This document shows, in pieces, positions 18,849 through 28,000 of a DNA stretch of 64,000 bases. The notes under the pieces were generated by a model. That model did not search any database. It was not told the DNA's origin and was given only the letters and a program-made list of their open reading frames with translations. The translations under genes and the position numbers were made by a program. Each line of letters starts with the position of its first letter. The first letter of the stretch is position 1. The stretch comes from Thiohalocapsa sp. PB-PSB1 (lineage in GTDB: Bacteria > Pseudomonadota > Gammaproteobacteria > Chromatiales > Chromatiaceae): assembly GCA_016745215.1 (NCBI GenBank), contig CP050890.1:3410001-3474000 (forward strand), read 5' to 3'.

Positions 18849-19118
18849 CTATTTCAAGGGGTCAATCTTGTATGGCTGTTCGCCGGCGACGGCCAACTCC
18901 CAATCTGCCATCAGTTCTTCTTTATGAATCTCGATCCAAGCTTGAAGCAGCTTCATCTTTGAGGAAGGGATGCCGCCCTCCAAAACGTCGCCATCTGGAA
19001 TGGAGACAATAACTTCTTCGCCGGAATATCTGACATGAATGTGAGGCAGCTTGTGTTGCTTGTTGTCCTTGAAGTACATGTAAACGATCAGTCCATAGAA
19101 CGCAGAGATTGATGGCAT
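18849..19118 (-). CDS. DUF4160 protein
   Basis: 89 residues from ATG 19118: MPSISAFYGLIVYMYF, KLPHIHVRYSGEE, AWIEIHKEELMADWELA. This is the canonical DUF4160 pattern with the His-x-His strand. A longer open frame continues upstream through the attC into the neighbouring cassette but is accidental. The extra C-terminal EQPYKIDPLK is typical of this branch. Confidence 0.85.
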   Translation of the reverse strand: MPSISAFYGLIVYMYFKDNKQHKLPHIHVRYSGEEVIVSIPDGDVLEGGIPSSKMKLLQAWIEIHKEELMADWELAVAGEQPYKIDPLK

Positions 19119-19135
19119 AGTGGGAGTACCTGCAT

Positions 19136-19230
19136 GCCTAACGTCAAGGCTGGCCCGACCGCCCGTTGCGGTGCCGCCCGCGTCAGCGGCGGCACCGCAA
19201 CGGGCGATCGGGCCGAGCCTCTTGTTAACC
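19136..19230 (-). other. attC-like site i
   Basis: 95 bp. Minus strand GGTTAACAAGAGGCTCGG and GACGTTAGGC, stem ggcccgatcgcccgttgcgg. It closes the HigB/RelE-like toxin cassette, whose stop codon falls inside the core. Confidence 0.88.
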
Positions 19231-19478
19231 GACAATTTTCTCGTACTCATCATGCCGTCCGATCCAGAACCAAACGTAGCCGTCTTGCGCTTCAACTGCC
19301 AGAGCGCGATATCTAAGGTGACTCTGGCGGACCAGAAATCGCCCACCTTCTTGAAATGAAGCGACGGATGGCGCGGATTTTCTCGCAAGAGCGCGTAGGC
19401 CGCATCTGCACGGCGTCTGATGTTGTCGGGCAGTTTGTGGTACCGAGCCCAAAAATCCGGGTTCGTAAAGTGATTCAA
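19225..19478 (-). pseudogene. RelE/HigB-like toxin with a 1-bp frameshift
   Basis: The first frame from 19478 reads FTNPDFWARYHKLP, RADAAYALL, HPSLHFKKVGDFWSARV. Near 19310 one base is missing and the correct frame continues as YRALAVEAQDGYVWFWIGRHDEYEKIVG, the typical end of this toxin family (mRNA interferase fold). Joined length would be about 84 residues. The upstream antitoxin gene overlaps by 4 bp and is intact. As at 11928-12346, the toxin rather than the antitoxin has been lost. Confidence 0.8.
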
Positions 19479-19675
19479 ATAGGAGTCGTCCGGCCGGCCG
19501 CGTGATCCGCTAGAGCCTTTTCCGCAAGCGCTTTAAGTTTTCCGGACTTTGAGTCGCGTTCAATTTGACGATCCCATTCTTTCCACTCTTGCTCCCTGAA
19601 CCACGTCCGGAATTCGGCGAATTCGCTCGGGCTAAGTTTGCGAACGCGGTCCTCGATTTGTTCTACCTCGGTCAT
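19475..19675 (-). CDS. Putative antitoxin of the HigB/RelE-like pair
   Basis: 66 residues from ATG 19675. MTEVEQIEDRVRKLSP, FAEFRTWFREQEWKEWDRQI and KALAEKALADHAAGRTTPI match a short antitoxin type that commonly precedes toxins ending in WFWIGTHxEYD. Its ATGA overlap with the toxin gene shows coupling. No DNA-binding fold is obvious beyond the helical content. Confidence 0.75.
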   Translation of the reverse strand: MTEVEQIEDRVRKLSPSEFAEFRTWFREQEWKEWDRQIERDSKSGKLKALAEKALADHAAGRTTPI

Positions 19676-19726
19676 CGCTCTACCTATCAGTGAGTGAATG
19701 GCATCCGGTCCGTTGCGAGTCTTCTC

Positions 19727-19819
19727 GGCCAACGTTAAGGCTGGCCCGCCGCCCGTTGCCGCGCCGGAAGCGAAGCGACGGCGCGGCAACGGGCGGTCGG
19801 GCCGAGCCGCTTGTTAGGT
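19727..19819 (-). other. attC-like site j
   Basis: 93 bp. Minus strand ACCTAACAAGCGGCTCGG and AACGTTGGCC, stem ggcccgaccgcccgttgccgc. It closes the membrane-protein cassette 19860-20574 and is very similar to sites e and i. Confidence 0.87.
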
Positions 19820-19859
19820 GTGAAACATACGAGACAGATGGGGTCGCCGCAAACAATCT

Positions 19860-20574
19860 TCATTCGGTGATCCAGGCCGGCTGGCCATCCGCCGTATAAG
19901 CCACAACCCCTCTTTCCCATGATTGCACGTAAAACACACAATTGACTACGTCGAACAGCGTGCTGTCTGATTCGCCGACTGCCTTACAGAGATCAACGAT
20001 TACCTCATGCGCATTGAAGAGCAAAGTGGCTTGATCATCTCGGCTCATACACTCAGCCGCGAGAGACTCTACGCTCGGCGCTAGCTCTAAATCTATATGT
20101 TTCCGACGCGTAACAATCTGGCTATCTAAGATTCCGCAAGATCGCTCCACTATGTCTTCCCGGACTCCGATTATCGGGTGACTCGCCCCGTTCCAAATGC
20201 TATATGAAGTGTAAAGCAGATCGGAAAGACTTCTATCTCTTGCAGAACGCTCGTCCGCTTCTTGCTTATCTTGCCAATACCACGTTAGACACATTGCGCT
20301 GAAGGATAGAAACGCAATGAACCATCCAGTTGTGGAGCAGATCGGAAAGACTTCTATCTCTTGCAGAACGCTCGTCCGCTTCTTGCTTATCTTGCCAATA
20401 CCACGTTAGACACATTGCGCTGAAGGATAGAAACGCAATGAACCATCCAGTTGTGGAAAGCTTCGAAAGGCCTCTTTTGTTCTTATCCCAAGTTTCGCCA
20501 CGCAGAGCAAGTAATGTAGCTACGAATGTGAGTAGCAGGAGGGATTTCGTGACAAGCGTGTCCAAATCGTGCAT
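19860..20574 (-). pseudogene. Two-helix membrane protein broken by a 121-bp tandem duplication
   Basis: From ATG 20574 (ggaggag just before) the frame encodes two membrane helices (SLLLLTFVATLLAL and GWFIAFLSFSAMCLTWYW) then DKQEADERSARDRSLSDLL. The 121-bp duplication 20215-20456 is not a multiple of three, so translation leaves frame. Removing one copy reconnects to the 20294-19860 frame, which gives a soluble domain of about 120 residues (LYTSYSIWNGASHP, IVERSCGILDSQIV, and a C-terminal VYYT/ADGQPAWITE-like tail). No family recognised. Cassette gene; probably inactive in this strain. Confidence 0.75.
20215..20456. repeat. Exact tandem duplication, 121-bp unit
   Basis: Units 20215-20335 and 20336-20456 appear identical base for base. 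The duplication disrupts the membrane-protein gene. Exact identity implies a very recent event, or possibly an assembly artefact. Confidence 0.92.
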
Positions 20575-20612
20575 CTCCTCCGGGGGTTTTGGCTTGTGCG
20601 GCCCCGATGGGC

Positions 20613-20648
20613 ACCTAACGTCAAGGCGGGCCAAGCCACTCGTTGGGC
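20613..20648 (-). other. Short attC-like remnant k
   Basis: 36 bp only. Minus strand GCCCAAC...GACGTTAGGT with both core sites but almost no stem. It looks like site i or j with the palindromic middle deleted. The IS110-family element begins right beside it. Confidence 0.55.
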
Positions 20649-20649
20649 T

Positions 20650-22230
20650 CGATTGTGCAGGAAAACGAGGGTCGAGACAACGCACGACGGACCCGGCTGA
20701 AATGCTTGATTGCAAGACCTGATAATCATCTAGCCGATCCCTCACAAGAGGCTACAGTTGGGTTAACGAGACCCAACAACCGCAGCCCCGAGAGGAGGAA
20801 CCGAGATGACACTGTACGGCGGAATCGACCTGCATTCAAACAACAACGTTGTTGCCCTGACCGACGAGAGCGACCGGATCGTCTATCGCAAGCGCTTGGC
20901 CAATGACGCGCGAAGAGTCTTGGAAGTGCTGGAGCCGTATCGAGAGGCGATCACTGGCCTGGTTGTGGAGTCGACCTACAATTGGTACTGGCTGGTCGAT
21001 GCCTTGATGGCCGCAGGCTACCAAATGCACCTGGCCAATACGGCGGCGATCGTGCAATACAGTGGGCTGAAGTACAGCGATGATGACACCGACGCGGCCT
21101 GGCTGGCGAAGCTGTTGCGGCTCGGATTGCTGCCGGAGGGGTTTATCTATCCGCAGGCGCAACGCGCGGTGCGTGACCTGCTGCGTCGGCGCTCGCGTCT
21201 AGTGCAGCAACGCACCGCCAATGTCTTGGCGGTGCAGAACCTGTTCTCGCGCAATCGCGGGTGCTCGATCAGCGCCAACGACATCCGGCGTCTGACACCG
21301 GAGCGGATCGCCGAGCTGGTCGCCGACGCGAACCTGGCCCTGGCGATCCAGAGCACGCTGCTGGCCATGCAGGGCCAGCAGGCGGCCATCGACCTGCTTG
21401 AGCGCGAAGCCTGGCGGCAGACGAAAGCGACAGAGGTCTGGCAACCACTGCTCACCGTCAGCGGCATCGGACGCATCCTCGGGCTGACCATCGTGCTGGA
21501 GACCGGGCCCATCGAGCGCTTTGCCGAGGTCGGCAACTACGCCTCCTACTGCCGCTGTGTTGGCAGCACGCACGTCTCCAGCGGCAAGCAAAAGGGCAAG
21601 GGCAACACCAAGAACGGCAACAAGTACCTGGCCTGGGCCTACGTCGAGGCGGCCCACTTCGCCGTGCGCTACAACCCGCAAATTAAGCGCTATTATCAAC
21701 GCAAGCGCGCGCAGACCAAGGGCGTGGTGGCGATCAAGGCGGTCGCGCACAAATTGGCCCGCGCCTGCTACCACATTCTGCGCGACGGCAGCGACTTCGA
21801 CGTGAACCGCGCCTTCGCCTGAGCCGGATCGGGCATGCCTTGAAGAGCTTGGGAAAGGGGTTGGCGACCAGCCATCAGATCTGATTGAGTCTCAAGGCAT
21901 TCCCGCCACGATCACGACAACCGCGGAGTGACAGAGTATGTGACCGAGATGCCCCCGCCAGTGAGCCACAACGGGTTGGCTGCGCTCTGCTGGAGCGCAA
22001 GCCAGAGATCTGTGAACGCATGGCCCGCTCTAAGCACTGCCATGCACCATTTGGACCTGCGCGGGGTACCGATGATTTTCTGGGGCTCGAACGAGCTACG
22101 GGCCGGGTGTCTCGTCCCCAACGGGAGCAGCCCCAGTGCCTAGAACCTGAAGGGTGACTGGTGCGGATCGGACCTGCAACCACCACAAAGAGAACTGACG
22201 GCGCGTCACAGGCACAAACACTGCGTTTCG
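20650..22230 (+). mobile_element. IS110-family element adjoining an attC-like site (ends approximate)
   Basis: Contains the transposase gene 20806-21822, about 150 bp before it, and some 350-400 bp of non-coding sequence after it. No terminal inverted repeats were found, as expected for IS110. Members of the IS1111-attC group insert into integron attC sites; adjacency to the remnant attC k suggests similar targeting. The long non-coding 3' segment (about 21825-22200) could encode the guide (bridge/seek) RNA, but no structure was computed. Confidence 0.6.
20806..21822 (+). CDS. IS110-family transposase
   Basis: 338 residues. The RuvC-like DEDD domain has GIDLHSNN near residue 6 (first Asp), VVESTYNWYWL near 57 (Glu) and DDTDAAWLAKLL near 97 (two Asp). 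The C-terminal Transposase_20 domain has LLTVSGIGRILGLTIVLETG, NYASYCRCVGS and the catalytic-Ser region SSGKQKGKGNTKNGNKYLAWA. The ATG is preceded by a strong Shine-Dalgarno (gagaggagg, 20791-20799). Intact and full length. It moves a circular intermediate to short target sites guided by a non-coding RNA (family knowledge). Confidence 0.93.
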   Translation: MTLYGGIDLHSNNNVVALTDESDRIVYRKRLANDARRVLEVLEPYREAITGLVVESTYNWYWLVDALMAAGYQMHLANTAAIVQYSGLKYSDDDTDAAWLAKLLRLGLLPEGFIYPQAQRAVRDLLRRRSRLVQQRTANVLAVQNLFSRNRGCSISANDIRRLTPERIAELVADANLALAIQSTLLAMQGQQAAIDLLEREAWRQTKATEVWQPLLTVSGIGRILGLTIVLETGPIERFAEVGNYASYCRCVGSTHVSSGKQKGKGNTKNGNKYLAWAYVEAAHFAVRYNPQIKRYYQRKRAQTKGVVAIKAVAHKLARACYHILRDGSDFDVNRAFA

Positions 22231-22284
22231 TGGATTATTGATCCACATCATCGTGCAAGACCGCGAGGAATTTTCGTCGCCTCT

Positions 22285-22326
22285 TGACCGGGGTCAGCTA
22301 AATGGTGACCGGGGTCAGCTAAATGG
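22285..22326. repeat. Two tandem 21-bp repeats
   Basis: Unit tgaccggggtcagctaaatgg occurs twice in direct tandem. The motif resembles IS-end or RAYT-associated debris. It lies in about 170 bp without a gene between the IS110 element and attC-like site m. Confidence 0.85.
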
Positions 22327-22405
22327 TGCCCCCGTCTTCCGCGCTATCCCTTCCGGTACGGGCGCTTCTGGCAAAGGGGTTGGTGGTCGCCCGAAGTTTG
22401 TATGG

Positions 22406-22453
22406 TGCCAACGCGTGGATGACCGGCTTGTCCGGTCGATCCGCTGGTTGAAT
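22406..22453 (-). other. attC-like site m (short)
   Basis: 48 bp. Minus strand ATTCAAC...GTTGGCA around ggatcgaccgg / ccggtcatcc, with one unpaired base as in real attC stems. It closes the BrnT/BrnA cassette. Confidence 0.55.
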
Positions 22454-22490
22454 GGCGCCGTGCTTGTCCAATGTGCGGCGAAAAAGAAAC

Positions 22491-22784
22491 TCAGCGTGAA
22501 CGCAGCTCTTCGCGTAGGGTCTCTCGCACTATATCTGCAAGCGTCTGTCCCGCGACGAACTGTTTGACGGCTTCACCCACAAGGGCATCGAATGCCGTTC
22601 CATCACGCTCGGCTCTCTCTCTAAGCGCCGCCAATGTCGCCGGATCCAGCGTGATAGTCACATCGATGCTCTGCCGTTGCTCGGCCTGCAAACGCGCTAA
22701 CGCTGGAATTTCTGCTACGGGTTTGGCATTCCGAAAGTCCATACTCGCATAGCGATCGTATTCTGGGTCAGAATTGTTGTTCAT
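22491..22784 (-). CDS. brnA: BrnA-type antitoxin
   Basis: 97 residues with MDFRNAKPVAEIPALARLQAE-like N-terminus, then a ribbon-helix-helix core (SIDVTITLDPATLAALRERAER) and a C-terminal LREELRSR. BrnA binds operator DNA and neutralises BrnT. It overlaps the upstream brnT gene by about 17 bp. The order toxin-antitoxin is the usual brnTA order, and the operon is probably autoregulated by BrnA-BrnT. Confidence 0.82.
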   Translation of the reverse strand: MNNNSDPEYDRYASMDFRNAKPVAEIPALARLQAEQRQSIDVTITLDPATLAALRERAERDGTAFDALVGEAVKQFVAGQTLADIVRETLREELRSR

Positions 22785-23046
22785 ATCGTCGCCGTTGGGG
22801 TTGATTGGCCTTCCACGCAGAGATTAATCGGATGCAGTCGGCTGCGCGCACCGTCCAGACTACGACGAGTATACGGCCTCGCGCACCTAAGCCGAGGGTG
22901 ACGAAGCGCTGTTCACCCTCGCTATCGATGTCCTCCTGGGTCAGTGCGAACGGATCGAGTAGTACAGCTCGAGCTTCTTCGAATGTAACGCCATCGTGCT
23001 GCAGTGGGTTGGCAGCCGCTTTGTCTGGGTCGTACTCAATATCCAC
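22768..23046 (-). CDS. brnT: BrnT-type ribonuclease toxin
   Basis: 92 residues. EYDPDKAAANPLQHDGVTFEEA at the N-terminus, DSEGEQRFVTLG in the middle, ILVVVWTVRAADCIRLISAWKA and RRRYEQ at the C-terminus follow the BrnT (DUF4258/COG2929) RelE-like fold. Key Arg and the RxISAxxA element are present, so the toxin looks functional. It is one of the few array toxins without a visible lesion. Alternative upstream starts are possible. Confidence 0.88.
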   Translation of the reverse strand: MDIEYDPDKAAANPLQHDGVTFEEARAVLLDPFALTQEDIDSEGEQRFVTLGLGARGRILVVVWTVRAADCIRLISAWKANQPQRRRYEQQF

Positions 23047-23310
23047 AACGGTGTTGATTTGTGATGGCTCGCGCGACTAGTTGACTTGGCTGACTTAGTG
23101 ATCTCTCGTTGCTCGACACAGTATTTTCTCACACCGCCGCCAGCAACCATGTTTACGACAAGGGACTCAACACCGCGCTGAGCGGCTCCGCCCGCTGGAT
23201 CGCCTAGTTGACTCAGCTAATTTGGCCGATGTTTGTATCTCGCGACCACATTCAGCGGTGTGTCTGAATGTTGCCAATCTAGTCAACTGTATTGCTCTAG
23301 TCAAGCTTTT

Positions 23311-23423
23311 CGATGTCGCCAGCGGTCTCGATGTCGCCAGCAGTTTCGATGTGGTCCAGCAGCTTCGATGTGGCCCAGCAGTTTCGATGCCGCCAGCGGT
23401 TTCGATGTGGCCCAGCAGTTTCG
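23311..23423 (-). repeat. Degenerate 18-19-bp minisatellite, about six units
   Basis: On the minus strand the unit gaaactgctgg(gc)(cg)acatc repeats about six times with substitutions. Unit length alternates between 18 and 19 bp, so no single frame stays open in register. It lies upstream of brnT and downstream of attC-like site l. Function unknown. Confidence 0.8.
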
Positions 23424-23467
23424 GTGTTACACCGCCGCCAACACCAACCATGTTCACGGCGAGGTAA

Positions 23468-23596
23468 GTCAAACGTTTTGGATAGCCTGCGCCCGCTGGC
23501 CGGCACCAACCTCGCAGAACCTGCCGAGCCGGCGTGTCCTACCGAGCGTGCCGACAGCGACGGTCCGCGGGCGTCAGGCTGATCCACTTGTTGGAC
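23468..23596 (-). other. attC-like site l (end of fourth IS91 cassette)
   Basis: 129 bp. Minus strand GTCCAACAAGTGGATCAGCC... and ...GGCTATCCAAAACGTTTGAC. The outer arms pair as ggat-c-agcct-ga-cgcccgc with gcgggcg-c-aggct-atcc, leaving the extra-helical base expected of attC. The size matches sites g and r, which also follow IS91-type genes. Confidence 0.7.
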
Positions 23597-23856
23597 TGAT
23601 GGGATGCTCGGTTTGCGCCCGCGGCGGGTCGGCGCGGCGGTGCTATGCATTTTGCTGTTTGCGGGGCGGAAGGGGGATTCTGCGACGGAGTGCACGGTGC
23701 TGCGGGGCCGATCGGACGGGTGGCGGGGCGGTTCTCCGGGGCGGCAGGGGTGTTCCTGCGGGCTTGGACCGGCATTGCGGGGCGACTTCGGCTACGGCAG
23801 GCACGGCGGGACCGGCGCAGCGCATGGAGCGGGCGGTGGTGGAGCGGGCGGCCATC

Positions 23857-24843
23857 TCAGGCGGCCTCGGGCAGCGCGGCGGGGGCCGGCAGCGGCGGGG
23901 CGCGCGAGGGCGGCGGCGCATTGAACGGCGCCGGGGGCGCCTGGAAGGAGAAGACGTGCAGGATGTTGTGCAGGTGGCCCTTGCCGCAGACGGGGCACAG
24001 GCTCGGGTCGCGGGCCTGCTTGGCGAGGAAGGCGTCCATGTCGGGGATGTACGGGGTCTCGGGGTCGGCGAGGCCGAGGCATTCGCGGCAGCGGGTGAGG
24101 TTCTGCCGGCGGCGGCTGCCGCCGAGCAGGCCGTAGTAGCGGATGCGATGGAAGCTCGGCGGCAGGACGTGCTGGAGGAAGCGGTGGATGAAGTCGGCGC
24201 CGGACAGCGTCATGCGCTTCTCGGCCTCGGGGGCGTGCGGGTCCTTGATGCGGTTGTCGCGGTAGCGGAAGGTGACCCGGCCGCCGTCGATCGCCTCGAT
24301 GCGGTGGTTGGCGATGGCGATGCGGTTGACGTAGCGGCCCAAGTAGCGGATCAGAGGCTCGGGGTCGGCGAAGGGGGCCTCGATGTGGACCACCCAGTCC
24401 TGTTGGTGGAGCTGCTGCATCAGGTTCTTCCAGGCGGCATCGTCGTCGAGGTCGGGCTCGTCGGGCGCCCGGTAGGCGTCGGGACCGAGGTCGAGCCGCC
24501 GGGCCTCGCGGGCGCTCGCCTCGTCGAGGCACGCGGCCCGCTGCGCGGCCCGGCACTTGGGGCAGTGGCGGTTGCGGCAGGAGTTGTAGGCGATCTCGAA
24601 GTGCCCGCACTGGTCGCACTGGTCGATGTGGGCACCGAGCGCGGTGGTGCGGCAGACCTCGATGGCGTGCAGGGCGCGGCCCTGCTCGAAGCTCGGGGTG
24701 TGGGCGGCGCGGTAGTCGTCGCCGTAGAGGCGGACGATGTCGGCGAGCTCGAATTCGGGCTCGGCGTATTCGAGGGGAAATTCGCGGCGGATCTCGGCGC
24801 TGATGCCGGGGTCGGGACGGGCGCTGAGGAAGGGGCTGGCCAT
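23857..24843 (-). pseudogene. IS91-family transposase lacking its HUH motif (internal deletion)
   Basis: 328 residues in one frame. The N-terminal zinc ribbon (CDQC, NSCRNRHCPKC) continues normally to CLDEASARE, then jumps straight to a segment corresponding to the HDWVVYAKQPF region of the intact copy. Compared with 35649-36884 about 115 residues are missing, including the HUH motif and surrounding palm. The catalytic-Tyr segment YLGRYVNRIAIANHRI and the C-terminal CPVCGKG remain. It cannot be catalytically active. A large open frame on the opposite strand (23233-25041) is a GC-driven shadow. The gene lies between attC-like sites l and n as a cassette. Confidence 0.85.
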
Positions 24844-24972
24844 CGGAACAGTATAGCCCGTCCTGTGGCGGGCTGCTCGGGCCGGGGCTTGGAACGGTGC
24901 ATTGGGGCTCGCGCAGGGCCTTCCCGCTGCGCTGTCGGAGCCTGGCCAAGCGCGACTATTTATTTATTCAGT

Positions 24973-25054
24973 CCAACGTTGCGCTCAGCCGCCGCCCAAA
25001 GCGCGGCGAGCGAAGCGAGCGGCGCTTTGGGCGGCGGCTGAGCGGCTTGTTGGC
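24973..25054 (-). other. attC-like site n (end of giant-gene cassette)
   Basis: 82 bp. Minus strand CGCCAAC...AACGTTGGAC with a nearly perfect cgctcagccgccgcccaaagc stem. It follows the giant secreted-protein gene. The sequence just below it (gttggac then tgaataaataaatag) is the same cassette start as in IS91 copies A and B. Confidence 0.85.
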
Positions 25055-28000
25055 GTTCAGTTCCGACATTTTCAACAACATCGCCGCGGCTATCTTAGAG
25101 CTAAAAGGTTCCTGACACCTTTTCTGCCTCTTTTCTGCCTCCCTTTTCTGCCTCGGGCGGAACGAAGCGATATCTACGGGTGCGATCACGGACAGCCCGA
25201 AAACACCACGGATGTGCTGTCGGTTGCGCTAAAGATGTATCCATGAGCCGCGCGGATCGGGAAATCCACGCCCACAGCTACCGGGTCACCTCCATCCTGG
25301 CTGAAATGCACGCAGGTCTCGAATCGACCAGTCGTTGGGTCAAAGCCCTGTATGGACGAGACTGCTCCCGGAGTCTGTGCTGCAAGCCAGCTAAAGCAGG
25401 TCACGTCCATCGGTGCCGGGTGACCGACCAAGTTCGGGCCCGGTTTTAGCGTACGGATGGGGCATTCCACAGACCAGGGCCAGGTCATCTCAATATCGCT
25501 CTGCGCCTGTATGACGTAGGCTTCTCCGATGGTGATCGGGAAATCAATCCCCGTGCCCTCGTCGCATTGCTCGAACAGTCCAGTGGACGGATTCAGCCGA
25601 GCAATGCTCACAATCGTGCTGGATCCACCGAGCGCATCGGGCAGGTCACTACAGGTGCTGTGCTCTGGCGGAACTGCGTCGGGATAACTGAACAGGTTCA
25701 AGCCCTCAACCAGACGAACGAAGGCATCCGCAGCGCCGGGATCGCTCTCGCCGGGATCAGCGCTTCCGTTGTTGTTACAGTCTTCGCAAGGATCCGCACC
25801 GTTGTTACCGTCGAGCTTTCCATCACCGTCGGTGTCAGGATTGAGCGGATCAGAGGTCGTCGTTGGGTCCGCGTCCATACCGATGACGCCCACCTCGGTG
25901 CCGTCACCAAGCCCGTCACTGTCGGTGTCGTAAAGGCTGGGATCGGTGCCATAGACGTGGGTCTCTTCCTGGTCGGTCAGGCCGTCGCCGTCGGTGTCGG
26001 TAGCGACCGATCCCGTCCCCTGTATCGCAAAGTCGTAGGGATTCTCGTCGTTGTCGTTGTTGGCGATGCTGATCGTCGCTTGCCGCAATCCCTCGGCGCT
26101 CGGATCGAAGCGCACTTCGAACATCGTCGTCCCGCCCGCCGCTATGGGCGAGACGGGCTGAGCATTGATGCTGAAATCAACTGCGTGTAGTCCGCTGATA
26201 GTGACATAGGGCGTACCGCTTAGGTCCAGCAGCGCTGAACCACTGTTGGCAATGGTGAAGGGGAACGTGATCGCACCGCTTGTCACATCCAGCGAGCCGA
26301 AATCGGTGTTATCGGCGCTGGTCGGCGTGGTGTCGCCGTCGGCGATCTCCATGCTATTGCCGCTGACGGCAATCTCGGGTGCGCCGGCGACGAAGCTCGC
26401 AGTAACATACTTCGTGCCATCGAGCGTCACATTGCATGTAATCTCTGCGCCATCACAGGCTCCGCTCCAACCTGCAAACGCTGAGCCCGTATTAGGAACA
26501 GGCGTGAGAGCAATAACGCTGCCGTTACTGAAGGTCGCGCGACAGGTGGTGCCACAATCGATGCCTGAGGGCGCGCTGGTGAGGCTGCCGCCTCCATCGC
26601 CCGCTGTGGCGACAAGCAGTTCGTGTGTCGCGAAGGTGAAGCCTTCAGTAAGTGTTAAGGTGGGGACTAGCCGATTTGTGTTCGTACCATCGCCCACTTG
26701 GTAATAGAAATTGTATCCCCAAGCCCAAAGATCGCCATCCTTCTTAAGCGCCAAGTTATGGCCAAAGCCGGCGGCAATCGCACTGTAACCGCTGTCGATG
26801 AGGGTGGGCAATAAACGCCGCGTTGTCGTGCCGTCGCCCAATTCGCCATGGAAATTTGACCCCCAAGCCCACAGACTGCTGTCGCCCTTCAGCGCCAATG
26901 TATGATAATAACCACCGGCTATGCCGCTGTAGCCAGTGCCGATGAGCGTAGGCACCAACCGGTCCGTTGTTGTACCGTCACCCACCTGGCCGAAGCCATT
27001 ATCGCCCCAAGCCCACAGACTGCCGTCGGCCTTCAGCGCTAAGGTATGATAGTAACTACCGGCTATCGCGCTGTAGCCAGTGCCGATGAGCGTAGGCACC
27101 AACCGGTCCGTTGTCGTACCGTCGCCCAACTGGCCGGAGGAATTATCGCCCCAAGCCCACAGACTGCCGTCGGCCTTTAAAGCCGCGCTATGGTTATGGC
27201 CGGCGACAATGTCGCTATAGCCAGTGCCGATGAGGGTAGGCGCCAACCGGTTCGTTGTCGTACCGTCGCCCAACTGGCCGAAGGCATTGTCGCCCCAAGC
27301 CCAAAGACTGCCGTCACTCTTTAATGCCAAACTATGGAAGTGACCACCGGCAATGGAGCTATAACCGTTGCCGATAAAAGTAGGCACTTGTCGGGAAGCG
27401 CTTGTTCCGTCACCCAGCTGGCCACTACTATTGTTGCCGAAAGCCCAAAGACTGCCGTCAGTTTTCACTGCCAAGCTATGGTAATGTCCGACCGCAATCG
27501 CGCTGTAATCGGTGCCGATAAAGGTGGGCACTGACTGGTGAGTGTTCGTGCCGTCGCCCAACTGGCCGAAGTCATTACCGCCCCAAGCCCATAGACTTCC
27601 ATCGTCCTGGAGTGCCAGACTGTGTAGATAGCCTCCGGCAACCGCCGGATTTAATGTGAAAGAGCCGGATCCTCGGACAGCGAAATCGTAGGGATTCTCA
27701 TCGCTATCGTCGTTCGCAATACTTACTAGCGCCTCGCGCAAGCCCTCGGCATTTGGACTAAACTGCACCTCAAACGTCGTTGTCTCGCCCGCTGCCAACG
27801 GCGAGTTGGGCTGCGCCGCGACAGTGAAATCGCTCGCGTGCGGTCCGCTGATACTTACACGTGGCGTTCCCGTAAGATTAAGTGACGCCAAGCCGCTGTT
27901 GGCAATAGTGAATGTATGCGTAACTGTGCCAGCTGCTACGCCAGCTGTGCCGAAATCGGTGCCATCGGTGCTGCTCGGAGTGGTGTCGCCGTCGTCGATC

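Noticed and set aside
18849..19478. One 209-residue fused toxin-DUF4160 protein
   Set aside because: The long frame crosses attC-like site i. The toxin frame is shifted and the DUF4160 gene has its own ATG at 19118.
23233..25041. 602-residue plus-strand ORF, and similar long ORFs at 35646-36899, 56990-58552, 58895-59974 and 61021-61905
   Set aside because: All lie antisense to clear genes (IS91 transposases, phosphatase, cytochrome) in GC-rich sequence, with low-complexity Ala/Gly/Arg/Val translation and no domains.
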